Positions 1 to 11,946 of a stretch of DNA of 64,000 nucleotides are shown in pieces; position 1 is the stretch's first letter, and every line of letters begins with the position of its first letter. The position numbers were made by a program, and so were the translations under genes. This DNA is from Marchantia polymorpha subsp. ruderalis (lineage: Eukaryota; Streptophyta; Marchantiopsida; Marchantiales; Marchantiaceae). Location of the stretch: NCBI GenBank assembly GCA_037833965.1, contig AP031357.1, positions 10,250,001 to 10,314,000 of the forward strand, written 5' to 3'. The notes beneath the pieces are model-generated. The model worked only from the letters and a program-made list of their open reading frames with translations. It made no database searches and had not been told where the DNA came from.

Positions 1-233
1 GAGGAATGTTCCTCAGCTTGTATCAGAACGCGATGAACTTGTTTGTCAACACAGAACGAAACTGATCGATCCTTCGGCTCACCGAGTTTTTGGGGATGCG
101 AGTCTATATACTTCAATTCGGACTACACCAAAGCGCCTAACATGATTCATGCACATGGACCCGCTCAGTGGCCAAACAGAGACTCGGACCACAGACAGCT
201 CAATATACAAGACCCGTGTCAGAGTTGCACCTG

Positions 234-254
234 CAGGCAGGCAGGCAGGCAGGC
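234..254. repeat. (GCAG)n microsatellite
   Basis: About five uninterrupted copies of the tetranucleotide GCAG/GGCA. Confidence 0.85.
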
Positions 255-630
255 GAAGGTGTATAGAGTACGTACGTACCTCTCGTATGAGCAGTGCACA
301 TGAAGCCTTCCCGGTCCTCGAGACAATGCATTACTTGGCGTGATCCGCTCATCCGAGAAGAGTGCCAGAGCTCAGCTCAGACCGGTAGAACACTCATGCC
401 CTCACTCATCGCATCTGCTCGTATGAAGAAGCGAAATTGATCCCGCTCGCTGCTTCAACGCGATCGTTCGGTCGATCGGATCGGGAGGACATGGAGTGAT
501 CAGACACAAGTGGGTTCAGAACCTCAATTGTGACCCGATTGTGCTGATTATCTCGTCGAGGCTTTTCTTCGGCACTTGCTCGCACTTGCCAGCGCTCGTG
601 GTCGTGCTCTTGCTCGTGCTTGTCTTCTCC

Positions 631-694
631 AGAGAGGGAGGGAGAGAGAGAGGGAGAGGGGGAGAGACACAGAGAGAGATGGAGAGAGACAGAG
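631..694. repeat. GA-rich simple repeat
   Basis: Imperfect (GA)n/(GGGA)n purine tract of about 64 bp. A shorter (GA)n tract lies at about 1,259-1,282. Such tracts are common in plant promoters and leaders, but no gene is tied to this one. Confidence 0.85.
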
Positions 695-1076
695 CACGAA
701 TTCCGAATCGAGGAATCCTGGGGAGGGGGCTTGTAGTTCGGTTGGCGTATCCACAAGCCTCTCGGATCGATCGGCGGTGTGCGTTTTTTTTCCTCCCCGT
801 CTTTCTTCGTGGCGCTAGCAGTCAAAAGCAGCAGTAATGAAGGGGGAACGAGGGCTGTGGGTCGGGGGGGATCACTCGACAGCCACGTGGCGTTAGCCTC
901 TCGCCCCGACGGTCTCACGTCCCCCTTCGTGAAAAGGATGGGAGCGAGTTTGACGTGCAGACAAAGTCTCTTCGTCCCCGCCCTTCCTAATTTGGCCGGA
1001 CCATCTCCCCGACCCCCCTCCCACTCGCTTTGTCCAGCGACAGCGACCTACCGAAAGAACCTACTTGCCCGCGGGC

Positions 1077-1118
1077 ATCCATCCATCTATCCATCCATCC
1101 GACCGCTCGTCCGTCCGT
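1077..1118. repeat. (CATC)n/(CCGT)n tetranucleotide repeat
   Basis: A run of CATC/TATC units followed by CCGT units, slightly imperfect. Confidence 0.8.
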
Positions 1119-1855
1119 CTACACCGAGCGGAGGAACGGAGGACGCGACTCCCATCCAAATCGTCCGTTACACTCGACCGTTTCATTCTCTGGGCGGTGC
1201 GTCGATGTGACGCGAAACAGCTTTCGGTCTACGGAGTCCAAGGGGAGGACCGACGGACCGAGAGAGAGAGACAGAGAGAGAGCCACTGTTGGCAGTCCTG
1301 TGGGTCGCTTTCAGTTTCGGGCTGGAAAATATCTTTTCGGGCTGCTACCAACTGGCGCTCGAGATGTGACCCTCATTCATTGTCTTTGACCGCCGAGAAC
1401 TCGACGAGGAGCCTCGGTACGACATGCGCAGACGAACAGGTCCCGATTGCTCGAGCATCGCAGCGGCATGCAACGAGAGTTTCTTTATGGCCTGCCGCAT
1501 CTCGATCCGAGCATGTGCAGGATCTTTCGGAGAGCGTGGACTCGCATGCGACACAACAGCCTCCGTCCCCTGCCTCTCTCGTCTCTCTCCCCCGCACCAG
1601 TCCGAAGCGAAAGGTGAAGCGAGCCGGATGACATGAGCTGAGTTTAGGGAGATTCGCTTCGGGCTTGCGTCTGAGGTCAAACCCACGATCTCAGAATTAG
1701 TAGTCGCTTGCTGTTGATGCCTTCTATGATCAATCCCCCCTCCCCCCATCCATTTATATAGATAATAAAGCGGGATGTGAAAGGCTGCCTATATTTATTC
1801 ACCTGAACCAACAAATCGTGGCACTGAAGCCCGAGCAGCCATTGCATATCTTGAA

Positions 1856-1893
1856 GGAGGAGGAGGAGGAGGAGGAGGAGGATGATGATGATG
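1856..1893. repeat. (GGA)n then (GAT)n trinucleotide repeat
   Basis: About nine GGA units run directly into four GAT units. On the minus strand this gives a poly-Ser stretch in an unsupported open frame. Confidence 0.9.
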
Positions 1894-2376
1894 CTCGTGG
1901 GGGCGGGCGGGCGAGAGAGAGAATGAATAAACCGAGGACGAGTGGACTGAGGGGCCGATGGTGGTTGAGAGAATGCGCGAGGGAGGAGGTAAAAGTCAAT
2001 ACGAGCAAGTCCTGGACGACACCACTATTCTGAGCCACATGAATGAACAAAAGCAAAAGATGGTGGATGCGTCTGGAGATGAGTGTCCCCGACCCAGACT
2101 CCCATTGTCTGCGTGTGTGTGTGAGAGAGAGTGAGCTGTACGAGACGACATCTCGTCGCGGTCGAAATGTAAATGTAAGTCCCACTCCGATGATGGAGAG
2201 AGGGAGCCGCCGCCCACATGCAACTTGGATCCGGCGAATCATCAACCTGCCCCGTCAGCCACTTATCGTACGTCATACTTCGTCTTCATCGTCGTCACCA
2301 TCACCATCTTACTCTTTACGGTACAGTGGTAAGATTTTCCCTCCCCTCCCCCAGCTCGCCTATCTATGATCTGTTT

Positions 2377-2416
2377 ATCCATCCATCTATCTATCTACTA
2401 TCTACTATCTATCTAC
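2377..2416. repeat. (ATCC)n/(ATCT)n tetranucleotide repeat
   Basis: Imperfect ATCC, ATCT and ACTATCT units over about 40 bp. Confidence 0.85.
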
Positions 2417-4740
2417 TCACTCGATGCATCCATCGATCCGCCCGACCGACCAACCAGCCTTGAAGCTTTCGATTCCCACTCCGCCACAAAGTCTTGCTTT
2501 CTCACGTAAGCCGTTCAATCGACTGGAGGCTCTCGTAGACTTGACTCGAGTTGAGTCTCTGCCTACTGGCTGGACATGCAACTACACGAGAGACACAATT
2601 GTGTAGCCCACCTTTACTTCCCTCGGACAGTGTGGTCGTGTTACATGCTCGTTACAGCTCGTCGACTGTGACTGTGCATGGTTTTGTTCTGGCATTTTGC
2701 TTTATGTTTTGCGGTTTCGAGTCTGTGATTCATGATACCGCTCTTCGCTTGCATGCAAGAATTAAGACCCAGCGTCAGACATATCTGATAACCGTGTTCA
2801 AGAGTTGTTCTGATCAGGGAGTGCCACCCTGAAGATGTATTTTATGTTCATTTCATCGACTCGGCAGATTTGTGTGATGGAAAGAACACGAATTGTCAAT
2901 TATCAACAAAACCTTCCCGAGAGGAAGAAGAATCCTCGAGGACAGAATCCGATGGTAGATGGTCACGGCAGACACCGAACAGTTGGATTGAATTCGGAAT
3001 CTATCGCTAAAGCACAAGAAATCTCGCGAATCAAATCTCGTGCTGACGGATGGGATGAACCTATTGTCATGCATGCGTGCCCACGGTTACCGAGGCTTGT
3101 TCGAGGTTGCTTTGGTCTTGTATGGAATACATGTCTTCATTATGCGCCAGAAATGCAAAGTGATAGGAGCATTCTGACGAATGAGAATTTTGGGAATCCA
3201 GGGGAGGAAGAGACATGGAACTTGCTGTACACGACACGGACGAAGTTTACGCTTCGTCTATAGATTTTGTTTGGGTCCCATGTAGAGTAGCTAGGGACCG
3301 TCTTATCGATGGGGGGGCTTCAACTTTCGACTCGTGTCCCTCCGGACACGTGAATGGCCTGACGTCGTTCGTTCGAAATGATGCTCTGAGCCAGATCAAA
3401 GCAACTTCAATGCAGCTCTCCGAGGACTGCTGGCAGAGAATTCGCATAATCTGATGATCATCAGCAGTACGTAGCCACTGATCGAGGTTCGAAAATTTCG
3501 GCACAGCCAAATGCAAGAGAATCTCACGTGACGTGCAGACGGAAGGAATGAGGTGCAGTTCGACCTCAGGCGAGCCTCCCGTCAACACGATGGAGTGAGC
3601 GAGAGCAAGAACCAGGTCTATCTACCTTGAACAAGCTCTCAAAACCATGGGATCGGTCGGAACTCCGGAACCCCACATCGCCACATCCAGTCGCAAAGCA
3701 TGTGAGATGCAGACTCGGCGTGTGCGCTCACCGAGCAGCCGTTTCAGATTGGACATAGTTTTGCCGCATTCGACAAACACTTTGAGCTTCCGCCTTTCCC
3801 TGAATGAGGATTTTGGGATATGGAAAAGCAGAGGCTCATAATAGCAGCTGAGCAGAGGAGCACCATACAAGAAGCCCCACATGCACCTTTCGGCCTTTCA
3901 CTTTCTTCACATGCAATGAGGAAGAGGTATACTCATGACCTTGTGTCTCTTACTGACATCTGCTTTTCATTTGCTGTTTTCCAGAAATCAATTTGAATAT
4001 TACTATACATATATAAATCTGTGTGTGTTTGTGTATGTATGCTATTCTCATCAGGGAACAGTTTCGAGGAAATCATTGATGCTAAATTCATGGGATTCGA
4101 CCTTGCTCCTGAGACCTTGCTCCCCTATTTTTCTGCGTCTTTGTGAACGGTAATATGTTATAAACGGCGGCACTAAGAATGGAAAACTCAAACCTACACA
4201 AGGAAACATGCACAGTTAGCAACTGGACGACGGTAGGTCCGAAAGTCAGCTATGCAACAGATGCAGCTGGACAAGGAGCATGCTTCATTCTGAAGAGATA
4301 AGAAGAGGGCGAAGAAAAGCAGAAGGGAAAAAGTTGAGGCTTTGTCTCCATGGCTGACAATCCGGTTATACTGGACCTGTCAGCTCGAGGGGATGGCAAA
4401 TTGGGCACCAAGTCAGATTGTGGAGAGATGCAACATCACCTCAGCCATCGTCAACGGCTTTGTCTGCAAACGGAATATATCCGTGCTCGTCCTTTCCCCC
4501 TATGAGTCAACACATTTCGCTGGGAAATATCGTCACCCCCTCTTCGGCATGCTCGATTTCATCTCGGATCTTCAACAATCAGCCGCAAACTGCACCCTCG
4601 AGTAAAGCAAAAAGGATGAGGAGCCCCCATCGTGCTCTCCTCCAGAGACAAAAGCAAAGGGGCTGGATGGGGCTGGCCCCAAATGTCACAAACCCACACG
4701 ACCAAACTCATCTAAAAGTTTTTGAGCACTTGTATTGGTA

Positions 4741-5063
4741 CTAGGGTTTGCCCTATACCACCTATACATGTAAAGTAAATTATACACTTTATACATATAT
4801 AATTTGTATAATGAAATGCATTATACATGTATACTTCGGAACAGGGAAGGTTGGTATAAAAAAAGACAGAAGGTCTTGTAGTGCTGTATGCAAATGGAAG
4901 ACTGCGTGAAAAGGAGGGGAATATGGTGGCAGTCATGATTGGAGAAGAGAGTGACCATGATGTAGATGCTTCTGGAGAAGAAAATGAACAGGAATAAAGT
5001 TTTTTGACAGTGTATAATAAACATGAAATGAAATGGATTATACATGTATACTTCCGAACCCTA
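4741..5063. mobile_element. MITE-like non-autonomous DNA transposon, present only in X1
   Basis: X2 and X3 have an empty site here: their sequence runs straight from TGTATTGGTA to the downstream TGATCATG. In X1 the 323 bp insert is flanked by ATTGGTA on both sides (4,734-4,740 and 5,064-5,070), a 7 bp target-site duplication, or 8 bp with one mismatch. The ends are inverted: CTAGGGTTTG at the left, CGAACCCTA at the right. An internal copy of the right-end motif (ATTATACATGTATACTTC) lies near 4,820. A short TIR starting TAGGGTT with a 7-8 bp duplication suggests a hAT-type MITE. No transposase frame is present. Confidence 0.7.
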
Positions 5064-5137
5064 ATTGGTAATATGATCATGTTGGTCATGTATTAGCTAC
5101 AACAATGATTTTTGGATTTGTCTGAATGAAGGGTGTT

Positions 5138-5172
5138 TACACTTCTGGTACAAGAGTCTTGTCCCAGAAGTG
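5138..5172. repeat. 10-bp-arm hairpin, X1 only
   Basis: Perfect arms ACACTTCTGG and CCAGAAGTGT are separated by 15 bp. X3 lacks the left arm and loop at the matching site, so this is part of an X1-specific change next to the MITE. Confidence 0.75.
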
Positions 5173-6938
5173 TCTTGTCACAAGACATAGACAAATCAAG
5201 GTTTCTCCCGATGCAGAGAGCTACATACATGAAAATGAAAATAAGCAAAGAAGTGAAAGAGAAGAAAGGAGTGGAAGAGAGAACCGGGAGTTATTCTGAC
5301 ATGAAAGTGGCTATCGTAGGCCTCGGGAAGCTATGGTTAGACCAGATATGTTGAAGAGATTTGTCATTGGGGATTGGTTTTGTATGTAGCGAAGGAGGTT
5401 TGGGTTTGTCTGTGTTGTGACAGGTTAAATTGTTAAAATGCTGACATGTCGGAGCTGGGGATATGGTCGAACTGGTAAGGTCAATCTCAGGTTCTGTCAA
5501 GGCTTCTGGCACAATCCCAAGCACATGTACGTGAATGACGTCAGTCATTCGATTCGTGGGGTTTGCTTCCAACCGAAGGCCATGAGGCGACCTGATCAAC
5601 ATCTCTCGCTCATGTACCAGCGAGCTCTGAAATGCTTGCAGTGTCCCACGCCTGCTGCCCTTGCACTCGATTCACAAGTCCTCGAGACCGCGAAGGGGGC
5701 AAGCATTCCTCGAGGACGACATTGTGCACATCGTCGCTGCGGAGTCCCCTCGCCAGGTCACCCCACGCCTGCCAACGTGGAATGTGCAGCGATGTCGACG
5801 TGTCGGTGGACCTGATGACGGGACTCGAATGCACTGCGCGACATCCTACGAGACTAGGAGTCCGAGCTCTCAGTCCACGGGACTAAGCGTCTGTCTGCCG
5901 GACCGGAGCGCAAGATGGCCCACGCTCAGAGATGTGCACATGCGCTCGGATCATCTGATCCGAACCCATTCTTGTTCCCCCTTGCAGGGGAACGAATTCG
6001 TGCTGGACGGTGGGGCCCGGACAGAAAGGCTATGGCGGAGGGGGCGATCGATGATTTTTCGCCCCCGGTCGGTAAGAGCAACGACGGAGAACCTCCTGCG
6101 GATCGAGTGCGAGTGCATGTCCACCACGGCTGATCGCTTTTGGACGAGGCCTCGGGACCTCTCATTTCCAGATGCCCTCCCTCCCCTCTCCACAACCCGT
6201 CGACAATTATTTCTTCCTCAAGGAGAGGTCGGATCGTCCAACCCTCACCCCATGGCTGCAAATGCTCATGCAGTCCGCGTGGGGTTCATCGGCGAGCGCT
6301 CGAAAGTATCGGAGAACTTCGAGCGCTTGGCGCCTGCCTCACATCGTACGCCACATCGAGGACCCGATGTCATAAATGTCAAAGAATTTATGAGCGACCC
6401 TCGAAGAATGTATGGCCCGAGAATAGAGGTAGCGTTTTTGCACGACCTTGGGAGGTCTCGTGTCGAGTCTGCGCATATGGTTGAGGAGCTGGTCCACTCA
6501 CTCCCACAGCAGCCTGCAAAGAGAAGCGCAAACCGATTAACGTGTGATTCCCCAGATCCTTTTCCCGAGCCATTTGTGGGTCTCGTAACTGATTTCCGAT
6601 GGAATCCAATGGACTCTGAAGACGAGCGAGAGAGAGAGAGCATATACGATCGATACGTACGGTCGTCTTTCGGTGGCATCGAGTCAAGCTTTCGGGTGAT
6701 GATAAGTAGGAATTGGCCGTGCATGATGCCCGATCCAGTGAAGCGCAGGTCCGAAGTTAGAAGCAGAGATGCTTTATTGTCATGGCAGGAGGCACTAGAG
6801 AGAGACAAGTGCATGTCCAGGAGATAGAGCCACATTTCACATAGACGAGTACTCCCCGAACTCACAACTTTCCAACAAAATAGGCACTGGATGCTGGAAA
6901 TGCAGATAATTTCTTACACCTTTGGCACAGTCGGAAGG

Positions 6939-7310
6939 TCACAGCCGCAGCTCAGGGCGAGCAAATGTTGTTGGACAGACGTCTGGACAGTGTGTACAGA
7001 GTACACTCAGAACTGCAATGAGTGAAGGGAGGGAAGTGTGTCCAGTTGCGCAGTCCCGACATATTGTCAACGCAGCTCTACAATAATTAGCATCTGTTCG
7101 AAACTGAAGTCCATGTAGTTGTGTCAGAGGATCTCCACTGTGGCGAGACGGATTACATGAAGAGAACAGACTGTCAGACAGATGGACAGAGCAGTTACCT
7201 GTCCTGACGACTAAGCTTCCTAACACCTCTGCTGCTAATTTGTCACTCTCTCGGTAGACTGGGTGCAAAGGATCTGAGAGTACGATTCTGCTGGATCTTT
7301 GCAACATCAT
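6939..7310 (-). CDS. conserved open frame of unknown function (low support)
   Basis: A 123-codon minus-strand frame starts with Met-Met. Its counterpart in Y2 (45,054-45,428) has the same frame with about 14 substitutions and no indel over some 370 bp, although neighbouring DNA has many indels. It is Cys- and Ser-rich with no family I recognise. A second shared minus-strand stretch lies upstream (about 7,440-7,590 in Y1, 45,555-45,720 in Y2; fragments such as KIDLKWIRKQQ and FGEVQKMS). The two could be exons of one unrecognised gene. No ribosomal, signal or membrane pattern is visible. It may equally be chance open DNA. Confidence 0.22.
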   Translation of the reverse strand: MMLQRSSRIVLSDPLHPVYRESDKLAAEVLGSLVVRTGNCSVHLSDSLFSSCNPSRHSGDPLTQLHGLQFRTDANYCRAALTICRDCATGHTSLPSLIAVLSVLCTHCPDVCPTTFARPELRL

Positions 7311-7599
7311 GGGCTGTTTTTCTCAGACATTTTTATGCGTGACAACTCGGTTCCTTGCATTGTGCTTCACCCAGGAGAGACAAACGACGATCTCCCGACG
7401 CACAGACAGTATCCTCTCATCCACGTCCTCATGCCTTCTCCTGAAGCAGCAGCCCTGTTACGAATCTCGCGCCATGTAACAGACATCTTCTGAACTTCTC
7501 CAAAGACTGTGGTGCTCGCGAGTTGCTGCTTCCGGATCCATTTGAGGTCGATCTTGTTTCCCTGATTCGGGCTATCTGAGCAACTTAGTTACAGTAGTG

Positions 7600-9500
7600 G
7601 CTAGTTCCCAAGAAGCAAGCAAGAAGACAAATCTGGAGCATGAGATCCACATGGTAAGGAAAATTGGACATATCAGTCTCCAATTTTCCACTGAGCTCCG
7701 AGACAAGACCCCCTTCCAATGTTACTGATGCTTTTTCAGCATTCTGGCAGAGTTTTAACTGCTGCAGAGCGTTTCACCTGAATCGTTGAGTTCAAAGTTC
7801 GTCCTTTCTCCGCTTCTTCACTGTCGAAATATCATGATCGGTCGACATCACCCAATTACTCTTGAAAGCCGCAGCGAGTTAATTCAAGGAGGCGAGAAAC
7901 AGGATCACAGCATGACACAGAAGGGAGCAGTATTGCCTGCAGAAAATTGAATTATTTGAAGAAAAGATCAATTTCATCGGATCAGAGGGACGAGCGCATA
8001 GCTGTAAACGTCTCGACGAATCTTAAATTTTAGTCAGGAAAACTACATTCCCATCTTTCTCCAATCCGCCACGTGAAAGGGTCATCATATTGACAATCAT
8101 CTTACAAGCGCTGCTTTAGTCTCGGACCGACAACCGCGGTGAAGTCATAGAACAAGTTGTGAATTTAACTGTTGAAGACACAGATGACGGCGTAAGACCT
8201 GATCTTTACTCGAACTTCGATTTAGATTTCGTCACTAGGGAAATATATCTGCCTTCGAAACCCCTCGAAATGTCCAGTCTTGACCTCGGTCGTGAAGGCA
8301 ATATTCCTCAGACCCTATTTTCTGACACATGCATGGAGGAGGCCGGACTTACTCTGACTGATCGAGCTTTAACCTTCTCCTTGGACGTTCATAAGCACAA
8401 ATTCAGAAGAGATGGACTACAGTTCTGTCTGTCGTCACCTCTGCGGATGTGATCATTCTGAAAGTTGAAATCTCTGTAATGGGCTTTCGATCGTTAAATT
8501 CAGTTTCACTGATTGATGAAAAAGTCTGCCTTATGTCTTCATCTTCTTGAATGACTTACACGGCTGACTAAGTTGTCGTCACTGAAACCTGAGAAGCAGT
8601 CTGACAAGTCTGAACGTACGAAATACTTGTCACGTAATATCACTCTGTATTTCAACAGTAATTGGAGCAAGACCAAGTGTCAATTCAAAACATGCTTCGG
8701 CATCGCAGTTATGCATTTGCACTTCCTAACCGTCCAGTGCTTCAATGAGATGTTTTCCGCTCCAAATAACCGAGTGGGCATCAGCTGTGCAGTCACTTTA
8801 TGTGTGCATGTCAGTTCTTTGGAAGAGAATGCACAGCCGTGGTGCATCGTGACAAATTGATTTAGGTGCAAAAGACCCCATCAACTATATCAACGAAGGA
8901 TGTCTTGTTACAATGATGCTAAGAACTCCTCGCTAGTTTCTGCCTGTAGCCACGGATCGTTTGATTCGTCTTAGGACTCTAAGGGGTTGAGTCCACAATT
9001 GCGTCCGCCTGGAACTGTTGGGAACAGACGAATCGGACTTTCTCAAATCCATTTGCTTCTGATCGGTGTAGGTGGACGACTATTACGAGGAAAGGCCAGT
9101 ATGAACAGACAGAGCCTCTTCGGTAAGTATTAATTTACTGGATTATCGAGGGTTTCCCGTCCCTTCAAACATACAGAGGAGAGAGATCTGGAAGGTGTTA
9201 TCCAGATCTCTCTGACCGGAGAAATCATCTCACACTCTGTCGATGCATTCTGCACTCCAATCAGTCCACGAGAATGGCAAACAAGGTCGGTGAAAGATCA
9301 TGAGTAATGACTTCTATCTGGAGTTTGATATTTTCCTGATTGTCGTACTCCACTTTCTACTAACCTGTACGGTTTCAGTACCAATATACATAAAAGAGAT
9401 TTCAGTCCTTCCCTGTTAATTATATTACTCCCACACTCACGTACCTGCAGGTAGCAAGCTGATGATAAGCATTGCTGACAGCTGGGGACTTGGAAACATA
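7600..9500. other. no gene recognised in Y1
   Basis: Only short open frames. One of 97 codons on the plus strand (8,159-8,452) opens with GTG and is broken by indels in Y2, so it is not supported. The stretch includes the hairpin at 9,180-9,213. Confidence 0.5.
9180..9213. repeat. 13-bp-arm hairpin (Y1)
   Basis: Perfect arms AGAGAGATCTGGA and TCCAGATCTCTCT with an 8-base loop. Fully conserved in Y2 at 47,649-47,682. Confidence 0.85.
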
Positions 9501-9519
9501 TTTACCGGTGTAGCACGAT

Positions 9520-9783
9520 ATGAAAGGTCGTCCCTGAAACGCATGTACAGAGATGATACACGGTACGGAGGAAGCTCAGACCTCGACTTTTCCATGAAAG
9601 ATTTATTGAGGCTGCAGTCTTATTATATATGAACAAACTCCGAAAATTAGAATGAAAGGTCGTCCCTGAAACGCATGTACAGAGATGATACACGGTACGG
9701 AGGAAGCTCAGACCTCGACTTTTCCATGAAAGATTTATTGAGGCTGCAGTCTTATTATGTATGAACAAACTCCGAAAATTAGA
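9520..9783. repeat. 132-bp tandem duplication, Y1 only
   Basis: Two nearly identical 132 bp units (9,520-9,651 and 9,652-9,783) begin ATGAAAGGTCGTCC. Y2 has one unit at about 47,985-48,118. Because 132 is a multiple of three, an overlapping minus-strand frame reads the same peptide twice; that frame is not otherwise supported. Confidence 0.9.
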
Positions 9784-9799
9784 ATGGTGCTAAGAATAT

Positions 9800-11800
9800 A
9801 ACGAAGTAGAATCAAGATTGTAGACATCAGAAGGATCATCGACTGTTAGGACATCTGTCGTTGACAGGAAAGCGACGAGGATTTTGAGATGGATCAATGG
9901 AATTAGAGGAGGAGGAGAAGTACTATGAGGTCCAACCTGGACATGATGTATCCAAGATATCATGAGTTTTGTTGAATACCTCATGCCAGTAGAGCAGGTC
10001 TAAACCCGATCACATGCCTGGACATAAGTTACCACCTACAGAGACAAGCCCTCAATCAAAATCTCCTACAAGAATGACTCTGTGAAGAACAAAGACGATG
10101 GTTAGAATTAGTAGCAAAGATGGGCGTCATCGAACGGCTCCAGGCATGAGATGAATCTGACTTCTTCGACATGATTCTTGTAGATTCTTAGATAGCCCCT
10201 CGGTAGATAAATCTTCTCGAGTTTTCCAAGCACATCTCTTACCATCACACTCTGCGCTAAGTGAGTAACGGCAGAAGGCAGTGCATGAATTCCATTCAGA
10301 AAACTGCAGCAATTCGAACAGGAGTGTGTGGTTTTCGAGTTCAAGCTCGACTTCGACAAAGTTATGCGGACTGATATCCAGAGGAACAAGACTGAAATTG
10401 ATAATGAACTGCAGGCAAGTACCTTCATCAGCCTCTGAGCAGCACAACAAAACAGGACAAAATGGCGTCTCTCTGAAACCGAAACCCCCGAGTCCAAGCG
10501 GAAAAGGAGAGCAGGAGCTTGGCTCTGACAAGTCTCCTGTACATATTCAGGGCGGAGCGACAAGGCTACGACGTCCGGTGCCGACGTTGTCCCACAATAG
10601 TTCGCGAGCATCATCTGTGCAGTGGCAACAACTGGCACAAGCTTTCAGGCCCCACCTGCGAAACAATCGACAAGGCATAAAGCCCTCCTCGGCACTCTGA
10701 TTGCGTCGATAAAGATGAAAGCTTGCAAACAGTTGCGAGCGAGGCGGGACCCGCAGTCGATCGACGATGCCAAGGAGCCGGAAGGTTCTCTCCGTGGGGC
10801 GGGACCAGCATTTTCCTCTTGTGGACCCAACAAATTCTCCGTACTTACTTGCAGTCTACGCAGCTCAAAAGCATCGAAAGGGAGAAAGGAAGAAGAGGAG
10901 AGAAATTCCGGACGAGAAAGTTCTTTTGCACAGGAGAAATTTGCCTTCCCTGCAGCCAGAGCCAGAGCTAGAGCCAGCCGCCTGAAATGAATGTGCCATG
11001 GTAGTAATCCAGAAGCTCCAGATGCTCACAGCTCACAGCTCAACACTTATCTTCAACCACAACCGCATTTCAGCCACCAGCCGGAACCAACATCGAGCTC
11101 ACAATGTGCTCTGCATGGCACTACACTGCGGCCTACGAGTCACGGCACCCATCGGCATTGGCATTGGCATTCCCGTTTTCGTTTTCGTACGACCGATCGG
11201 CACGCTGGATTCTGCCGAGCATGCGAGCTTTCGGTTGTGCTTTGCTGCGCTGAGGCTGCGTTGCCAGCTGAATATTCGTTGAATACCTTCGTCGATAAAA
11301 AAAACACACCGAGAGAGAGAGAGAGTGAGAGATGCCGAGTGGCCTATCCATTTTTTGGGACGCCCCTTGATCTAAAACTCGTCGAGCTGAAGTGTATCTT
11401 ACGAAGTTCTTCTCTCTTTCATCTCCATTCGGGAGTGTGTCCACCCAGGTGGACAGACGGGCATGCATTGGAGTAGGCATGCCCGCTTCTTTCGACTTCT
11501 TCCAGTCAACGAGGGGATGCAGTTGAATATTGCTGATCCACTTTCCCAGAGCAATCGTAATCGCTTTCGGCATCCCGACTCGCGAAAGGCGATCATTTCT
11601 CCGCTGTGCCAGACGGATTGTATTTGGCCCTCAAAATAAATCATGGATGCTGATCTCTGTGCAGTCTACTCCATGAAGGAACTCGACGGCATGAGCGTTG
11701 TAGATTCTTCCGGTGGATCCCCCGAACCCGAAGCACGAGGTACTGACTTGTTACGGCAAATCAATCGTCAATCAGTCATCCACTACCGCAAATGCTCTTA
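9800..11800. other. no gene recognised in Y1
   Basis: Overlapping frames of up to 176 codons occur on both strands, but their Y2 counterparts are interrupted by indels. A short plus-strand stretch at about 10,540-10,660 reads a Cys-rich peptide (RCRRCPTIV...) that is kept in Y2 and could be an exon. I cannot identify it. Confidence 0.45.
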
Positions 11801-11801
11801 C

Positions 11802-11935
11802 TAACGAGTCATCGACGATCCGATTCGCAGGGAGAATTCAGACCGGGCGCGACCGCGCTATTGCATCATGTACGAGTTCGCTTCGGTATCCCGCAACTTG
11901 CTCTTGATCCGCAAGTGGTTCATCCATCATCAATA
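11802..11935. repeat. short dispersed repeat, copy a of four
   Basis: A stretch of about 130-190 bp beginning near CTAACGAG with TCATCGACGATCCGAT, a GCGCGACnGCGCTATTG core and a CCGCAAGTGGTT end. It occurs here, at 20,337-20,526, 50,838-50,975 and 60,058-60,248, so twice per Y block. Copies b and d extend the end into a palindrome. Confidence 0.75.
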
Positions 11936-11946
11936 AACCCTGATCC

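Larger units (their letters stand above)
1..2630. other. left flank, no recognised gene, rich in simple repeats
   Basis: I recognise no protein or RNA gene here. Open frames of up to 188 codons exist on both strands, but they overlap each other, are low in complexity (Arg/Ser/Pro rich) and resemble no family I know. The stretch carries several microsatellites (listed separately) and C/T- or G/A-rich tracts, as seen in plant 5' flanks and leaders. It has no counterpart in the duplicated units further right; homology to them begins at about 2,631. Confidence 0.6.
2631..5984. repeat. X1: left part of tandem segmental duplication, copy 1
   Basis: This block is collinear with 20,875-22,811 (X2) and 60,481-63,141 (X3). 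X1 is the most divergent: X2 and X3 share many variants against it. It carries a private insertion of about 0.33 kb (4,741-5,063) and a private 10-bp-arm hairpin at 5,138-5,172. I found no convincing gene in it. Open frames shared by the copies are discussed separately. It runs without a break into Y1 at about 5,985, where the sequence reads TTGCAGGGG. Confidence 0.9.

Noticed and set aside
3622-3882. 86-codon minus-strand frame conserved in X1 and X3 (61,038-61,298)
   Set aside because: The two copies differ at about seven bases and six of them change the residue; X2 (about 21,677-21,862) has an indel in it. This is what neutral DNA would give, so I do not call it a gene.
5661-6827. 388-codon plus-strand open frame across the X1/Y1 boundary
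   Set aside because: It bridges two blocks that are separate elsewhere. Its Y2 counterpart (44,170-44,980) and X3 counterpart are broken by many indels. Composition is Arg/Ser-rich with no domain. A chance frame in GC-rich DNA is more likely.
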